A stretch of DNA of 64,000 bases, from assembly GCF_000208745.1 (NCBI RefSeq), contig NC_030853.1, forward strand, positions 29,627,473-29,691,472, read 5' to 3'. Positions within the stretch are counted from its first letter, which is position 1. Each line of letters begins with the position of its first letter. Below are positions 33,312 to 44,300 of the stretch, piece after piece. This DNA is from Theobroma cacao. Lineage: Eukaryota > Streptophyta > Magnoliopsida > Malvales > Malvaceae. Below the pieces are notes generated by a model that was given only the letters and a program-made list of their open reading frames with translations, was not told where the DNA came from and ran no database searches. The position numbers and the translations under genes are program-made.

Positions 33312-33659
33312 GCCCAAACCCAGAGAGCCAAAGAAAGGTGAACAAGATTGATAAAAGAAAAGAGTGAGCAATATAAAAGAAAAGGGTTTAGTTCACGACC
33401 GTACTCGTGTCAATCAAGAATTGGCTAGCATATATATTTGCAAAACAACCAACTGAACCTCAGGTTGAATATGTTAAATGACTAGGCAACACCCGTAAGG
33501 ATTGTTTGGTACTATTTTTTACAAAATAAAACCAAGTTTAGATATTTCATTTATTATAAATCGTCATTTTTTATTTTTAAATTATGTTTGGTTTCATACA
33601 TTTTTTTAGGTAAAGTTATGTTTCCATCATTATTTTAAAATATTAATATATATAATAAT
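33312..33659. other. PPR 5' flank, duplicated
   Basis: Nearly identical to 18228-18570, and partly to the flank of the intact PPR gene. No gene. Confidence 0.5.
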
Positions 33660-34790
33660 GATTAAATATGTAAATAAGCTCTCAAATTATATATAAAAAG
33701 TTAATTCAGCTCCTATCATTTTATTACATTTAAATAAATCATTGAATTCTTATATTAAGTTAAATAAGCCTCTTTCACTAATAGGTGACTAGTCAACCAT
33801 ATAATCTGTAATTTTTGATGCCACGTCATTTGCCATGTGACATGTTGACGTATCATTTTGATGATGTCAATGCCACGTAGCATAAAAAATTGTTAACTAA
33901 GAATTGAGTTTTTTCTTTTTTATCCATCCAAATATCCAAAAATTATTAGTTGGGGATTTGGAACAAAAAACTAAAAAAAACGTAATTGCTTCAAACTGAT
34001 TACCATCGTTTTTTAACTAATTATGATCTTCTTAATTAAAACCACCTTTCCTAACAAAAAAATCTAATCCAAATTTTCCAATTTGATTAAAGCTATTGTT
34101 GCTCGACTGAAAATTGGTACATAGAAATTTGAGAATACTCAGATACGATTTTAAGAAGAATAAGTTAATAATAGATTCTCTCTTCACATCTTTCATAGTT
34201 TTTGGAAATTCAAAACTATCAAAAAGAACAATTTTTAGATGAGGAATAGGAATTGCATATAGAGAGAGGACATTCTGACTATAAGAGACATTGGGTCTAG
34301 GGAATGTTGAAGAAAGTGAATATTTCTTTGTGGGCAACAATGACTTTAATTGAACTAGAAAAGTTGGATTAGGTTTTTTTGTTAAAAATGAGTGCTTCAA
34401 TTAAGATCGTAATTAGTTAATAAATAATGGTAAGCAATTTGAAGCAATTAGTTTTTTTTTTTTAATTTTTTGTTTCAAATCCCTAACTAATAATTTTCGG
34501 ATATTTAGATACATAAAAGGGGAAAAACTCAATTCTTAGTTAATAGTTTTTTATGTCATGTTATCTGTCATATGACATTAATGTCATCAAAATGACACAT
34601 CAACATGCTACGTGACGTGGTATAAAAAATTACTAATAGTACCATTGCCTAACTTTCTTAATCAACAGTTAATGAAAGAGGTTTATTTAACTCAAAACAA
34701 AAGTTCGGAGATTTATTTAGACACAATAAAAAGATAAAGATTAAATAAACTATCTTGATATAATTTGAGAATTTATTTAAATATTTGGTC
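33660..34790. mobile_element. Long-terminal-inverted-repeat element, copy 2 (MULE-like)
   Basis: Same element, same orientation and same flanks as at 18571-19709 (left end GATTAAATATGTAAATAAGC; right flank TAATATATATAATTTTG). It is therefore part of a duplicated block rather than a separate insertion. The arms are about 500 bp and mirror each other. No transposase seen. Confidence 0.8.
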
Positions 34791-34799
34791 TAATATATA

Positions 34800-35390
34800 T
34801 AATTTTGAAAAACTATATGTTTACGAATAACTTGAATATCAAGGCATTGGTAATTAATCAACAATCTATGGCCCACATAAACAAGACCAAGACTTAGAGA
34901 ATTGATAAAAAGAGGCTAACGTGTAGAAAGAGCAGTCCGAGATAAGACAAACTAAGAATTTCGCAAGAAAAGTATATGTTTTGTGTTGACTTTATCTTCT
35001 TTGGGTAAGCCTGCATCATGGAGCGAAAATGTTGTTGGAAATTTTATACTGCTGTTGAAGCTTGAACTCTATCATTTAGTACTCTTTGATCAAGCCTAAA
35101 AACCTTGGGTGTGCACCAAGAAACGGTTTAGAATTGTAAAAGGAAAAACAAACTAATAAAGGTTAAGAAGAGACAAAGCATTAAAGCATTTGAAATTGAA
35201 AGCAAAAGGTTGGAAAATAGAGTAATTAAGCAATAACATCATAATCTCCTGCTCTGTAGCTATATTGTTAAGTGACAGTGCAAACTGTTTTGCTTTTCAA
35301 AAGTCTCTTGTGGAAAATGTTTTAGGCGTGACTGATGGGTTAGACTTTTAAGGTGGAATTTGAGATTTTCACATCCCCACATTTTATAGG
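34800..35390 (+). repeat. Duplicated RLP upstream cassette
   Basis: Matches 19735-20300 and 21045-21600 nearly base for base (GGCATTGGTAATTAATCAAC, GCCTGCATCATGGAGCG). Not followed by an RLP gene. Confidence 0.65.
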
Positions 35391-36962
35391 ATATTAACCT
35401 ATTAATTATAATAAATGCATTATTCATGCACGCATTATGAAAATTAACTTTATTAATTCTAAATTCGCAATAACCCTAGTTTTTTTTATGAATATTGATT
35501 AGATCAAATGCAGCATTAATTAGAATATATATTTGCAAAACAACCCACTAAACCTCAAGTTGAATTATGTTTAATCAACAGCTTAAAAATCACAATAAAA
35601 GTACGGAAAAACCAGAATGCATGTAAAGATTGCAAATGAGTTTTAAGTCATTTGTTTAGTATTATCTTTTACAAGCGAAATCAAAGTTGATATCTTTTTT
35701 TTCACGATAATTCATTGGTGGCAATTTATTACTTTTTACAGGCATAATATTTAAAAAAACCTCTAAATTATTCACAAAAGTTTAAATAAGTCTTTATATT
35801 TTTATTGTGTTCAATTAAATTTTTTTATTTTTATTATAAACTAAATAAATCTTATATTTTTATTTTTGAGTCAAATAAACCCTTATAACTAATGATAGAT
35901 TTAATTAAAATGTCACTTGTCATTCCATATCATGTGATGTTGATGTGGCACAGAGCCTCCTTAAGCTTAAAATTTTTAAAAAAATTTTCATATTTTATAA
36001 AATTTTTAATTTTTTTTATAAATTTTTTTAGTTTCCTCCCCAAAATAACTTTTTATTTAATAATTAATGCAAATAAAAAATAACAAAATGATTCCACTCA
36101 ATTTTAAAGTTTTTTTTATTTTTTAATTGATATTATTATTTTTATTTATTTTTCTCATTTCTATTCTATTTATTCATATATTCTAAATCTCTATAGATTT
36201 TCTTTTACAAATTTCTACGAACCATCAACTATATTCTTGTTCCTTATTTTTTATGATGTCATGTGTGGGTTTTATCTTCTATTTACCACGTTTTTCTTTT
36301 TTTTATTATGTGAATTTTATTTTTTATGATTTTAATCTTTAAAAATTAATAAATTATTATATAATTCTTAAATATAAATTGTAGTGTTGCACTATTATTT
36401 AAAATTTCATCAATGTATTATTTTTTATTTAGAATAACCAATGCGTTTTGGCATGTATGTTGCAATTTTAAATAACAAGAATATACATACAAATTGATAG
36501 AATAAAATGATTATATTTCCTTCAATATAATTTTATTTATTATATATATTTTTAATAGCCCTCAAAATAATTTTTTATTTAATTATTATTTTTATTCCTC
36601 ATTGTTACATCATCATGTTTGTGCCACATCATCATGTTGGTGCCACATCAACTCCACGTTAGCGTTGACATCATCTCCTTTAACAGTAAAATTGTACGCT
36701 GTTAGAGGGAGGGACTAAATTGAAGTAATTCTCAAAATTAAGAGACTAATTGCTTCGATTTTGAGTACAAAAACTAAATTAAACAAAATACATGAGTGTA
36801 GGGACTTAATGAATATTTTGACCATTGCAAATAGATTCCAAGTCATTGTTTAGTACTATTTTTTACAAAATAAAATCAAGTTTAGATATTTTATTTATTA
36901 TAAATCGTCATTTTTTATATTTAAATTATGTGTAGTTTCATACTTTTTTTTAAGATAACATT
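35391..36962. other. AT-rich nested transposon debris
   Basis: No gene. About 35950-36100 resembles the right end of the hAT-like element at 30.8-32.0 kb, and about 36590-36830 resembles the end of a common plant MITE (GAGGGACTAAATTGAAG, TAGGGACTTAATGAATATTT). Order suggests nesting, but boundaries could not be fixed. Confidence 0.4.
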
Positions 36963-36977
36963 ATGTTTCCATCCTTT

Positions 36978-37002
36978 TATATATATATATATATATATAT
37001 AT
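36978..37002. repeat. (TA)n microsatellite
   Basis: An uninterrupted TA dinucleotide run of about 25 bases, inside a copy of sequence that elsewhere has only a short TA stretch. Confidence 0.9.
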
Positions 37003-37004
37003 TA

Positions 37005-37640
37005 GAAGACTATATCTTTACGGATAATTTGAATATCAAGACATTGGTAATTAATCAACAATCTATTGTCCGCACAAACGAGATCAAGACTCAAAGAATT
37101 GATAAAAAAGGAGGCCAACATGTAGAGAAAAAAGTTCGAGATAACAAACTGTTGAGATTGATTTCATATGGAAGTATCTAACCTAAACTTCTTTGAAGTA
37201 CAAGAAAAGTAAAGTCCTGAAATTATACCTCCTTGATGAGCAAGTAACCAATAAGAAAAACTTTATTTTTGAAAAATATTCTAACTGTCTTAGAATACTT
37301 TGTTTGGTTGCCAAGATGACCCTACATGTGGACTAACTTGGCAGTCCACACGGGCTGGACTAATCACGGATCTCTGGACCGTGACAGGCACCATGCACCA
37401 ATGAAGGTTAAGAATTGTAGAAAGAAAAACAAACTAATAAAGGTTAAGAGGGGGCAAAGCATTAAAGCATTTGAGATTTATGCCAAAACGTTGGAAAATG
37501 GACCAATTAAGCAATAACATCGTAATCTCTTGCTGTAGCTATATTGGCAAGCGACAATTCAAATTGTTATACTTTTCAAATGTCTCTCTTGTGGAAAATG
37601 TTTCGGGCGTGACTGATGGGTTAGACTTTTCATGTTGAAT
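37005..37640 (+). repeat. Duplicated RLP upstream cassette, diverged
   Basis: A more diverged copy of the RLP upstream region (AAGACATTGGTAATTAATCA, GTGACTGATGGGTTAGACTT), with about 150 bp of unrelated sequence around 37180-37400. It precedes the RLP 3' relic. Confidence 0.55.
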
Positions 37641-37987
37641 TTGATATTTTTCACATCGTCACAAATTTATGATAAATTAGCTTATTAATTGAAAATTTGT
37701 AACAGCACTAGTTTTTTATGAAGATTGACTAGATCAAATGAAATATTAATGCATCATGGAAATTTTAGGCCATCCCATCAAAGTTGATGGTGAAGAGAGT
37801 GAGAAAAACTAATAACAGCAGCACAGGAGTAAATCATTTTGGACATTTTCAATAATAATAATAATGAAAGAATAAAAAACAATGTCCTTTGAACAATTAT
37901 GATGGTGGTTCATTATTCAAAAGTTATGTTTATTCAAATAATTATATTACAAAATAAATAATTATGTTTGTTGGAAAATAGATAATT

Positions 37988-38371
37988 GTGTCTCTAGTAT
38001 CGGTTGATTTCTCTATTAATCAATTGTCTTGTCCAATTCCTGAAAGCATGTCAAATTTGACATTTTTTAGCCTTTTGAACTTGTCTTACAACAACTTGAT
38101 TGGACAAATTCCTTCCAGCACTCAGTTACAAAGCTTGGATTCATCAAAGTTATGTTGGCAACAACCTTTCTGTATCCAGACAAGTGTTCTGCAAAATATT
38201 GAAAATGGAATTGGAGAAAATGACAACAGATTTAAAGCGGACTGGGTTCTGGTTGGGCATGAAATATGGTCTTTGGAGAGTGTTTTGTTCTTTGGTGATT
38301 AATAAGCGACAATGGAGGTCTATATATGCAGTTTTCGCTTTTCAAACAAATTTGAAAAATCAGTAACTCTG
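37988..38371 (+). pseudogene. RLP pseudogene relic, C-terminal part only
   Basis: Begins in the penultimate LRRs (SVDFSINQL), then the conserved SLLNLSYNNLIGQIPSSTQL, a degraded C-terminal cap, and the membrane and tail region (YGLWRVFCSLVINKRQWRS) in a second frame. One or two base changes break the frame near 38160 and 38270. The tail is of the basic type seen in copy 2. The 3' donor GTAAGTATA is kept at 38371, and there the sequence switches to antisense PPR. Confidence 0.88.
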
Positions 38372-38379
38372 TAAGTATA

Positions 38380-39640
38380 AAAAACAGAGTTATGAGGTTC
38401 TATTTCTAAAACTCTCTCAGCAGCTATCACCGCCACCCCAATTTTATTGTGGATTCCATTCCGCAGGTTCCAAGCAAAGCTCCCCATATACTAGCAGGAA
38501 CTTCAATCCCATCTGCTGTCATTTGATTAAGAAAACTCATTGCCTCGTCTATGAGTCCAGTTCTCCCCCACAGATCAACAATACAAGAATAATGCTCAGT
38601 TGTTGGCTCAAGAGAGCATTTGTTTTTCATACAAGTAAAGTAGTATTTACCTTGTTCTACCTGCCCAGCATGGCTACGGGCAGATAAAACACCGATAAAA
38701 GTTATTTGATTAGCCTTAACATCAGTTAATCTCATAAGCTCAAACATCTCGAGACCTTTTTCAGCATTTCCATGGTAAGCAAATCTACATATTATAGAAT
38801 TCCAAGAAATAACATCATGGCCGCAGAGTGCAAGCCACCACAACTTTCGTACGTAGTGACCAATGCATTAGAAACTGCGGCGAAAATATTTAAACCCACC
38901 TTAATTATCTGTGCATGACTATGTTAGAATTTTCTGTGACGTGGATTACTATTAATTGATGATTTTGCTTTAATGAAATAGTCGGATGATTTAATCCATG
39001 AAACAAAATATGAGAGTCAAATTAATATTAAAGTGATCAATTAATTATGTGTTTTGCACGTATTATTACGCAAGTATGGTTTGACGGTTGTGTAGAGCTT
39101 GACCTAGTAAACCTTTAATGGGAGACTTTTACTAAAATTTATTTTATTTTATATATATATATGGTTTAGGGGGTATTCTTTCCTTCTAGCAAACAATATT
39201 TGTTCATTAAAAATAGTCATAAACAAAGAAAAGTGCGAAGAGAATATCTAATCTTAATCAGAAATTCTTATTTTTTCGCTATCAATTGCCCCAACAATCC
39301 AAACAGATAAACAATAAATAGTTTATGCTTTTAGTGTTTTAATATTCACACATGGATTTAGGGATTCAACTTACAGACTCTACTTTCCGAGGTCTAAGCT
39401 TGGCAATTAGAAGAAATGGTTAATATACTAGTAAATGTAGCTTCATCAGGGGAGAAACCTGATTCTTCCATTCTGATGAAAATCTTAAAACCTTCTTGAT
39501 CACAACAATCAGTTTCTCCCAACCCACATATGATGACATTCCACACAGTTACTTCTTGAATTGGCATCAATTCGAAAACTTTAATCGCTCTCCTAACCTC
39601 ACCGATTTCAAAATATCCAACAATTACATTCGTCAAAAGC
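38380..39640 (-). pseudogene. PPR gene relic d (C-terminal half), split by a solo LTR
   Basis: Two pieces of one copy: 38380-38921 (about residues 406-589, DVISWNSIICRFAYHGNAEK..., QGKYYFTCMKNKCSLEPTTE) and 39381-39640 (about 319-406, VIVGYFEIGEVRRAIKVFEL). It is broken by the LTR at 38922-39375, by a deletion before SHDVISW, and by base changes. Beyond 39640 it jumps to PPR 5' flank sequence, so the N-terminal half is deleted. It is complementary in content to relics b, c and e, which hold only the part before residue 313. Confidence 0.88.
38922..39375. mobile_element. Solo LTR of a retrotransposon
   Basis: A 454-bp insert starting TGTTAGAATTTTCTG and ending AACTTACA, so it has the TG...CA ends of an LTR. 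It is flanked by GACTA (38917-38921) and GACTC (39376-39380); the uninterrupted PPR gene has GACTC there, so this is a 5-bp target duplication with one later change. No internal coding region is present, indicating LTR-LTR recombination. The TGTTAGAA start is Copia-like, but family assignment is a guess. Confidence 0.82.
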
Positions 39641-40374
39641 AGAGAGCAAGAGAAAGGCATAGAAAAAGAGACTGTGCTGGATGTTCGGTTGCTTTTAAAG
39701 AATGTTGGGCCTGAAAAAGAGAGGTGTCCGGTGGACTGGTGGTCCTATTTGCTCAGGTTCACGTCAGACCGCACTCGTGTCAATCAGCTATTGGTTAAAA
39801 TATATATTTGCAAAACAGCCAATTGAACCTCAAGTTGAAGATCCTAAATCAACATGTAAAACATCGGAATAAAACGAAGGAAAAACCAGAATGCATGTAA
39901 AGATTGCAAATGAAATCATTATTATGAAAATATTATACATAAAACGATCTTATGCATTTATTTGTGTGTATATGGAATTTTCGAAGTGATGATTAGTCAA
40001 CAATCTGTTGTCCACACAAAAAATTTCACAGACTCATCAAATTGATCAAAAGGAAGACCAACGGATAGAAAAAGTAGTCCGAGGTAAGACAAACTGTTGA
40101 GATTAATTTTAAGCAGCAAAACATATGTCTTGCATTGGCTTTGTATTCATCTTATAATGCTTTTGGTATGTCTACATATGGAAAAATTATTCAAGTTTGA
40201 TTGGAACAGGAAGCTACTTGGAAATTCAATTATTCAAGTTTGATTGGAGCAGGAAGTTACTTGGCAATTCAGTACTAATGTAAAGGCTTGGGCAGTATTC
40301 TTCCGTGTATAAAAAGCTTGGGCGTGTCTATCCCCTACATAAAAAAAAAGTTAAGAGAATAAAATTGAAGAGCA
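39641..40374 (+). promoter_or_regulatory. PPR 5' flank relic, then upstream region of RLP 4
   Basis: About 39641-39940 is PPR 5' sequence and flank (GAGACTGTGCTGGATGTTCG). About 39960-40374 matches the upstream region of RLP copy 2, including AAAAAGCTTGGGCGTGTCTA at about 40313 and the leader AATAAAATTGAAGAGCA before the ATG. A local tandem duplication (TTCAAGTTTGATTGGA, twice) lies at about 40190-40250. Confidence 0.5.
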
Positions 40375-43300
40375 ATGAGTACTATTTTAATGCTTTTGTT
40401 TCTCATTAGCATTAGCTTTTGTATCATCAATTTCAATGATGGTTGCATTGAGAGTGAGAGAGAAGCACTTTTCATGTTCAAACACGATCTCATAGATCAT
40501 GCAAACCGGTTAGCCTTCTGGACTCTTAACGAAGATTGTTGCGGGTGGGTTGGAGTTGTTTGTGACAATGTGACTGGCCATGTGCTTGAGCTCCATCTTA
40601 GAAATCCGTCATTATCTTCTTCGGTAAGTTTTTATGCCAATGATGCTGAATCTGAAGCCTTTGAGAGGTCAAAGCTAAGAGGTAAGATAAACCCTTCCTT
40701 GCTCAAGTTAAAGCATTTGACTTATTTGGACTTGAGCAACAATGCATTTGAAGGTATTCCCATTCCCCAGTTCTTAGGTTCTATCGAGAGTTTAAGATAC
40801 CTTAACCTCTCTAATGCTGGATTTGGAGGATTAGTTCCTCATCAACTTGGAAACCTCTCAAGTTTACGGTATCTTAATCTTTACGCCGATGACAAAGATC
40901 ATCTCCATGTTGCCAATCTCCAATGGTTGTCTGGTCTTTCCTCGTTAGAACACCTTGATTTGGGTAATGTGAACCTTACAAAGGCTTCCAATTGGTTGAA
41001 AGTACTAAACACACTCCCTTCCTTGGAGAAATTATATTTGTCAGGTTGTCAACTTCCTCAGGTTCCTCCACCCACAAATCTTAATCTATCCTCTCTTGCA
41101 ATTCTTGACCTTTCTTCAATTTCTTTTGAGAATGGCTTGTTCAACTTTAGCTGGATATTTCATCTCAAATCTCTAGTTTCTCTTGATTTGAGTCAAAACA
41201 ATTTGGAAGGACGAATATTTGATGGCCTTGAAAACATGACCTCTCTTAGGCACCTTGATCTTTCAGTTAACGCTTTTAATTCTTCAATACCTGACTGGTT
41301 GTATGATCTTAACTCTCTTGAATTTCTTAGCCTTCGCTCTAACAACTTGCAAGGTTTAATTTCCAGTGCAGTAGGAAACATGAGTTCTGCTGTTGACCTT
41401 GATTTTTCATTGAATGAACTTGAAGGAAAGATTCCAAGATCAATGGGAAATCTTTGTAACTTAAAGTCAATCCGTTTTTCACGTGTGAACTTGAGTCAAG
41501 ATATATCTGATATTTTAGCAATTTTGTCAGCATGTGTTTCTAAACAACTTGATATACTGGATTTAAGTGGGTGTCAACTTTTTGGTCAATTAACTAATCA
41601 ACTTGTGAACTTTAAGAATTTGAAGGAACTGTCTTTGTATAATAACTCAATTTCTGGTCCCATTCCATCGTCCATAGGAGAACTTTCTTCCCTAACAGAT
41701 TTAGAACTTGATCAGAACAATTTGACAGGACACCTTCCTGAGTCAATTGGACAACTTGCAAACTTGGAAATATTTTTTATTTCTAATAATTTGTTAGGGA
41801 GTGTTGTTTCAGAAATTCACTTTGGCAATCTTACAAAATTGAAACTCTTATTTGCTTCTAACAACTCAATGTTTTTAAGAGTTAGTCCTAGTTGGGTTCC
41901 TCCTTTTCAACTCGAAATATTAGGATTGAGATCTTTGCGTGTAGGTTGGCAGTTTCCTCTGTGGCTTCGATCACAAAAACATTTAGAATATCTAGATATC
42001 TCTAACTCAATGATTTCAGATAGCATTCCTAGTTGGTTCTGGAGTTCATCCTTCCAAATTCGCTATTTCAATCTCTCTCACAACCAAATCCGTGGACAGA
42101 TTCCTTATATATCTAGCTTTGCATTTTTTTATCCTGATTTTTTTTATCCTGTCATTGACCTTAGTTTTAATAATTTTAGTGGTCCATTACCTCGAATCTC
42201 TTCCAATGTGTCTGTTTTAGACCTTTCCAATAATTTTTTCTCAGGATCTCTTTTCTCTTTTTTATGTTATAAGTTGAAAGAGAATATGACAACAAAAGTT
42301 CTTAATCTTGGTGAAAATATTCTATTCGGGGAAATTCCAAATTGTTGGTTGAATTGGCAAAATTTGATGGTCTTAGATTTAAAAAGCAACAAACTCACCG
42401 GAAGAATTCCAAGCTCTATGGGAACTTTGCATTCCCTTCAGTCATTGCATCTTCAAAACAATAACCTCTCCGGAAAAATTCCACCGTCGCTGAAATATTG
42501 CACAAATTTGGTGCTACTTGATTTCGGTGAGAACGGATTTTATGGGCACATCCCTAAATGGCTAGACCATCGTTTTCAAAAGCTAAAAGTCTTAAGGCTT
42601 CGTTCAAACAAGTTTTCAGGGTGCATACCAGATCAATTGTGTGCTGTTGATTCTCTCCAAATGTTGGACCTTGCTAACAATGATCTCTTCGGAAGTTTAC
42701 CAAGATGTTTAAGTAACTTTAGTGCTATGGTAAAGATTAGTGGTTATATGGAAAATGTTACGTCTTACCTAATTCGTTACCGTACTTTTTTTGCATCAAT
42801 TGTCATGAAAGGCCGAATGCTTCAGTATAACACAACTCTTGACTTGGTCAGAAGCATAGATTTTTCTTACAACAAATTATCAGGAGAGATCCCCATGGAA
42901 GTAACAAGCTTATTGAGATTGCAGGCATTGAATTTGTCACATAATCTTTTCACCGGACCAATACCTAAAAATATTGGCCTGATGGGATTACTAGAATCAG
43001 TTGATTTCTCCGTCAACAAATTGTCTGGTCCAATTCCTGAAAGCATGTCAACTTTGACATTTTTGAGCTACTTAAACTTGTCTTACAACAACTTGATCGG
43101 ACAAATTCCTTCGAGCACTCAGTTACAAAGCTTGGATTCATCAAGTTATGTTGGCAACCAACTCTGTGGATCGCCACTTCTAGACAAATGTTCTGCAAAT
43201 GGTACAACTGAGGATATTGGAAATGGAGGTGGAGAAAATGACAACGGATTTGAAACGGTTTGGTTCTGTTTAGGCATGGCATATGGATTTCCCGTTGGCT

Positions 43301-43377
43301 TTTGGAGTGTGTTTGGTCTTCTGGTGTTTGGTCCTTTCAACATATCAAACAAATTTAGAAAATTAACAACTCCGTAA
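40375..43377 (+). CDS. LRR receptor-like protein (EIX2/Cf type), intact, copy 4
   Basis: A complete 1000-residue RLP, paralogue of the one at 22.9 kb. Signal peptide 1-23 (MSTILMLLFLISISFCIINF); LRRNT cap from CIESEREALF to DCCGWVGVVCDNVTG; more than 25 LRRs; an island with a single KG motif (SIVMKGRMLQY); final LRRs (LNLSYNNLIGQIPSSTQLQS); C-terminal cap NQLCGSPLLDKCS; acidic stretch; membrane span about 963-985 with GMAYGFPVG (GxxxGxxxG). The tail (FGPFNISNKFRKLTTP) differs from copy 2: the basic NRQRW-type segment is missing. The printed stop TAA overlaps a perfect GTAAGT donor (43374); splicing to the acceptor ending at 43472 would replace the stop and add about five residues. A role in pattern-triggered immunity is inferred from the family; the ligand is unknown. 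Confidence 0.95.
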   Translation: MSTILMLLFLISISFCIINFNDGCIESEREALFMFKHDLIDHANRLAFWTLNEDCCGWVGVVCDNVTGHVLELHLRNPSLSSSVSFYANDAESEAFERSKLRGKINPSLLKLKHLTYLDLSNNAFEGIPIPQFLGSIESLRYLNLSNAGFGGLVPHQLGNLSSLRYLNLYADDKDHLHVANLQWLSGLSSLEHLDLGNVNLTKASNWLKVLNTLPSLEKLYLSGCQLPQVPPPTNLNLSSLAILDLSSISFENGLFNFSWIFHLKSLVSLDLSQNNLEGRIFDGLENMTSLRHLDLSVNAFNSSIPDWLYDLNSLEFLSLRSNNLQGLISSAVGNMSSAVDLDFSLNELEGKIPRSMGNLCNLKSIRFSRVNLSQDISDILAILSACVSKQLDILDLSGCQLFGQLTNQLVNFKNLKELSLYNNSISGPIPSSIGELSSLTDLELDQNNLTGHLPESIGQLANLEIFFISNNLLGSVVSEIHFGNLTKLKLLFASNNSMFLRVSPSWVPPFQLEILGLRSLRVGWQFPLWLRSQKHLEYLDISNSMISDSIPSWFWSSSFQIRYFNLSHNQIRGQIPYISSFAFFYPDFFYPVIDLSFNNFSGPLPRISSNVSVLDLSNNFFSGSLFSFLCYKLKENMTTKVLNLGENILFGEIPNCWLNWQNLMVLDLKSNKLTGRIPSSMGTLHSLQSLHLQNNNLSGKIPPSLKYCTNLVLLDFGENGFYGHIPKWLDHRFQKLKVLRLRSNKFSGCIPDQLCAVDSLQMLDLANNDLFGSLPRCLSNFSAMVKISGYMENVTSYLIRYRTFFASIVMKGRMLQYNTTLDLVRSIDFSYNKLSGEIPMEVTSLLRLQALNLSHNLFTGPIPKNIGLMGLLESVDFSVNKLSGPIPESMSTLTFLSYLNLSYNNLIGQIPSSTQLQSLDSSSYVGNQLCGSPLLDKCSANGTTEDIGNGGGENDNGFETVWFCLGMAYGFPVGFWSVFGLLVFGPFNISNKFRKLTTP

Positions 43378-44300
43378 GTATATCTGTCTAATCAATTTCT
43401 GTATATTTATTTTTCACGAACATATAATATATTTTAATTGAATTATTTACATGTGTAATGCTCCACCTACAGAAGTCAAGGGTTATGGTAAATTCAGTTT
43501 TTCCAATCACTTGTTTTAACAGATGAACATTTGTTCGTGCTTTTGAACTTCTCAGACCAATGCTTTCTTTTCTTTTCTTTATCTTATGACAGCAAAAAGG
43601 CTCTATTTGGTTAGTTGTTCAACAAAATCATGCAGAGTTATTCAACTTGGAAACCCCACATCTGGAGGGCAGACTCATTTACAGGAAATCTTCTGCACCA
43701 AGTCATGAAATGTAGATTTCTACCCCTTTCAGATTTTTGCTGATCAGTTTAGTTGTGATTTTCAACTTGTATTATTACAGTTTTTTGTAGCAAAGTAATT
43801 TGGCATTGCTTCTTTGCTTTTGGAAATGCATGATTACCTAAGAGCAAAAAAACAATTCAAAAACAGAGTGTTGATGATGGTGTAAGTCAATAGATCAAAG
43901 CCATTTCCATTCTCAGATTGAAACTCTTAATCTGTTTCCTTCTAAAGCATTTTAAAAGTAAAATATGCAAATAACAAATTTAGGGATCAAATAGAGGTTA
44001 GAACACTAAATTGTATGCCAATTATATAAGATAAATAAGTTACTTTAGTGGAGAGCAACTCGACACTAGCTAATGGCCTGTAATTTTACATCTCTACTCA
44101 GAATTTTTCCACTTTCAAATATGTAATTTTTACCAAGACAATGCTATATGATCTTCTTCTAATCTCTAATTCACTCCCTTAAGTGGATCCTAATTACCAG
44201 TACAATTTTTGAAACATGATAATCATTTGGGGAAGTATGCAATTTCTTCTCTGTAATTATTGCCAATGATTCTCTGAATTGTTCTATATTCTGAAAATTT
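43378..44300. repeat. Duplicated RLP 3' flank
   Basis: Third copy of the flank, with the intron 43374-43472 and the marker words CACATCTGGAGGGCAGACTC and TTCTCTGAATTG. It ends at the PPR relic e breakpoint (CAGCATTCTTATATGG). Confidence 0.65.
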
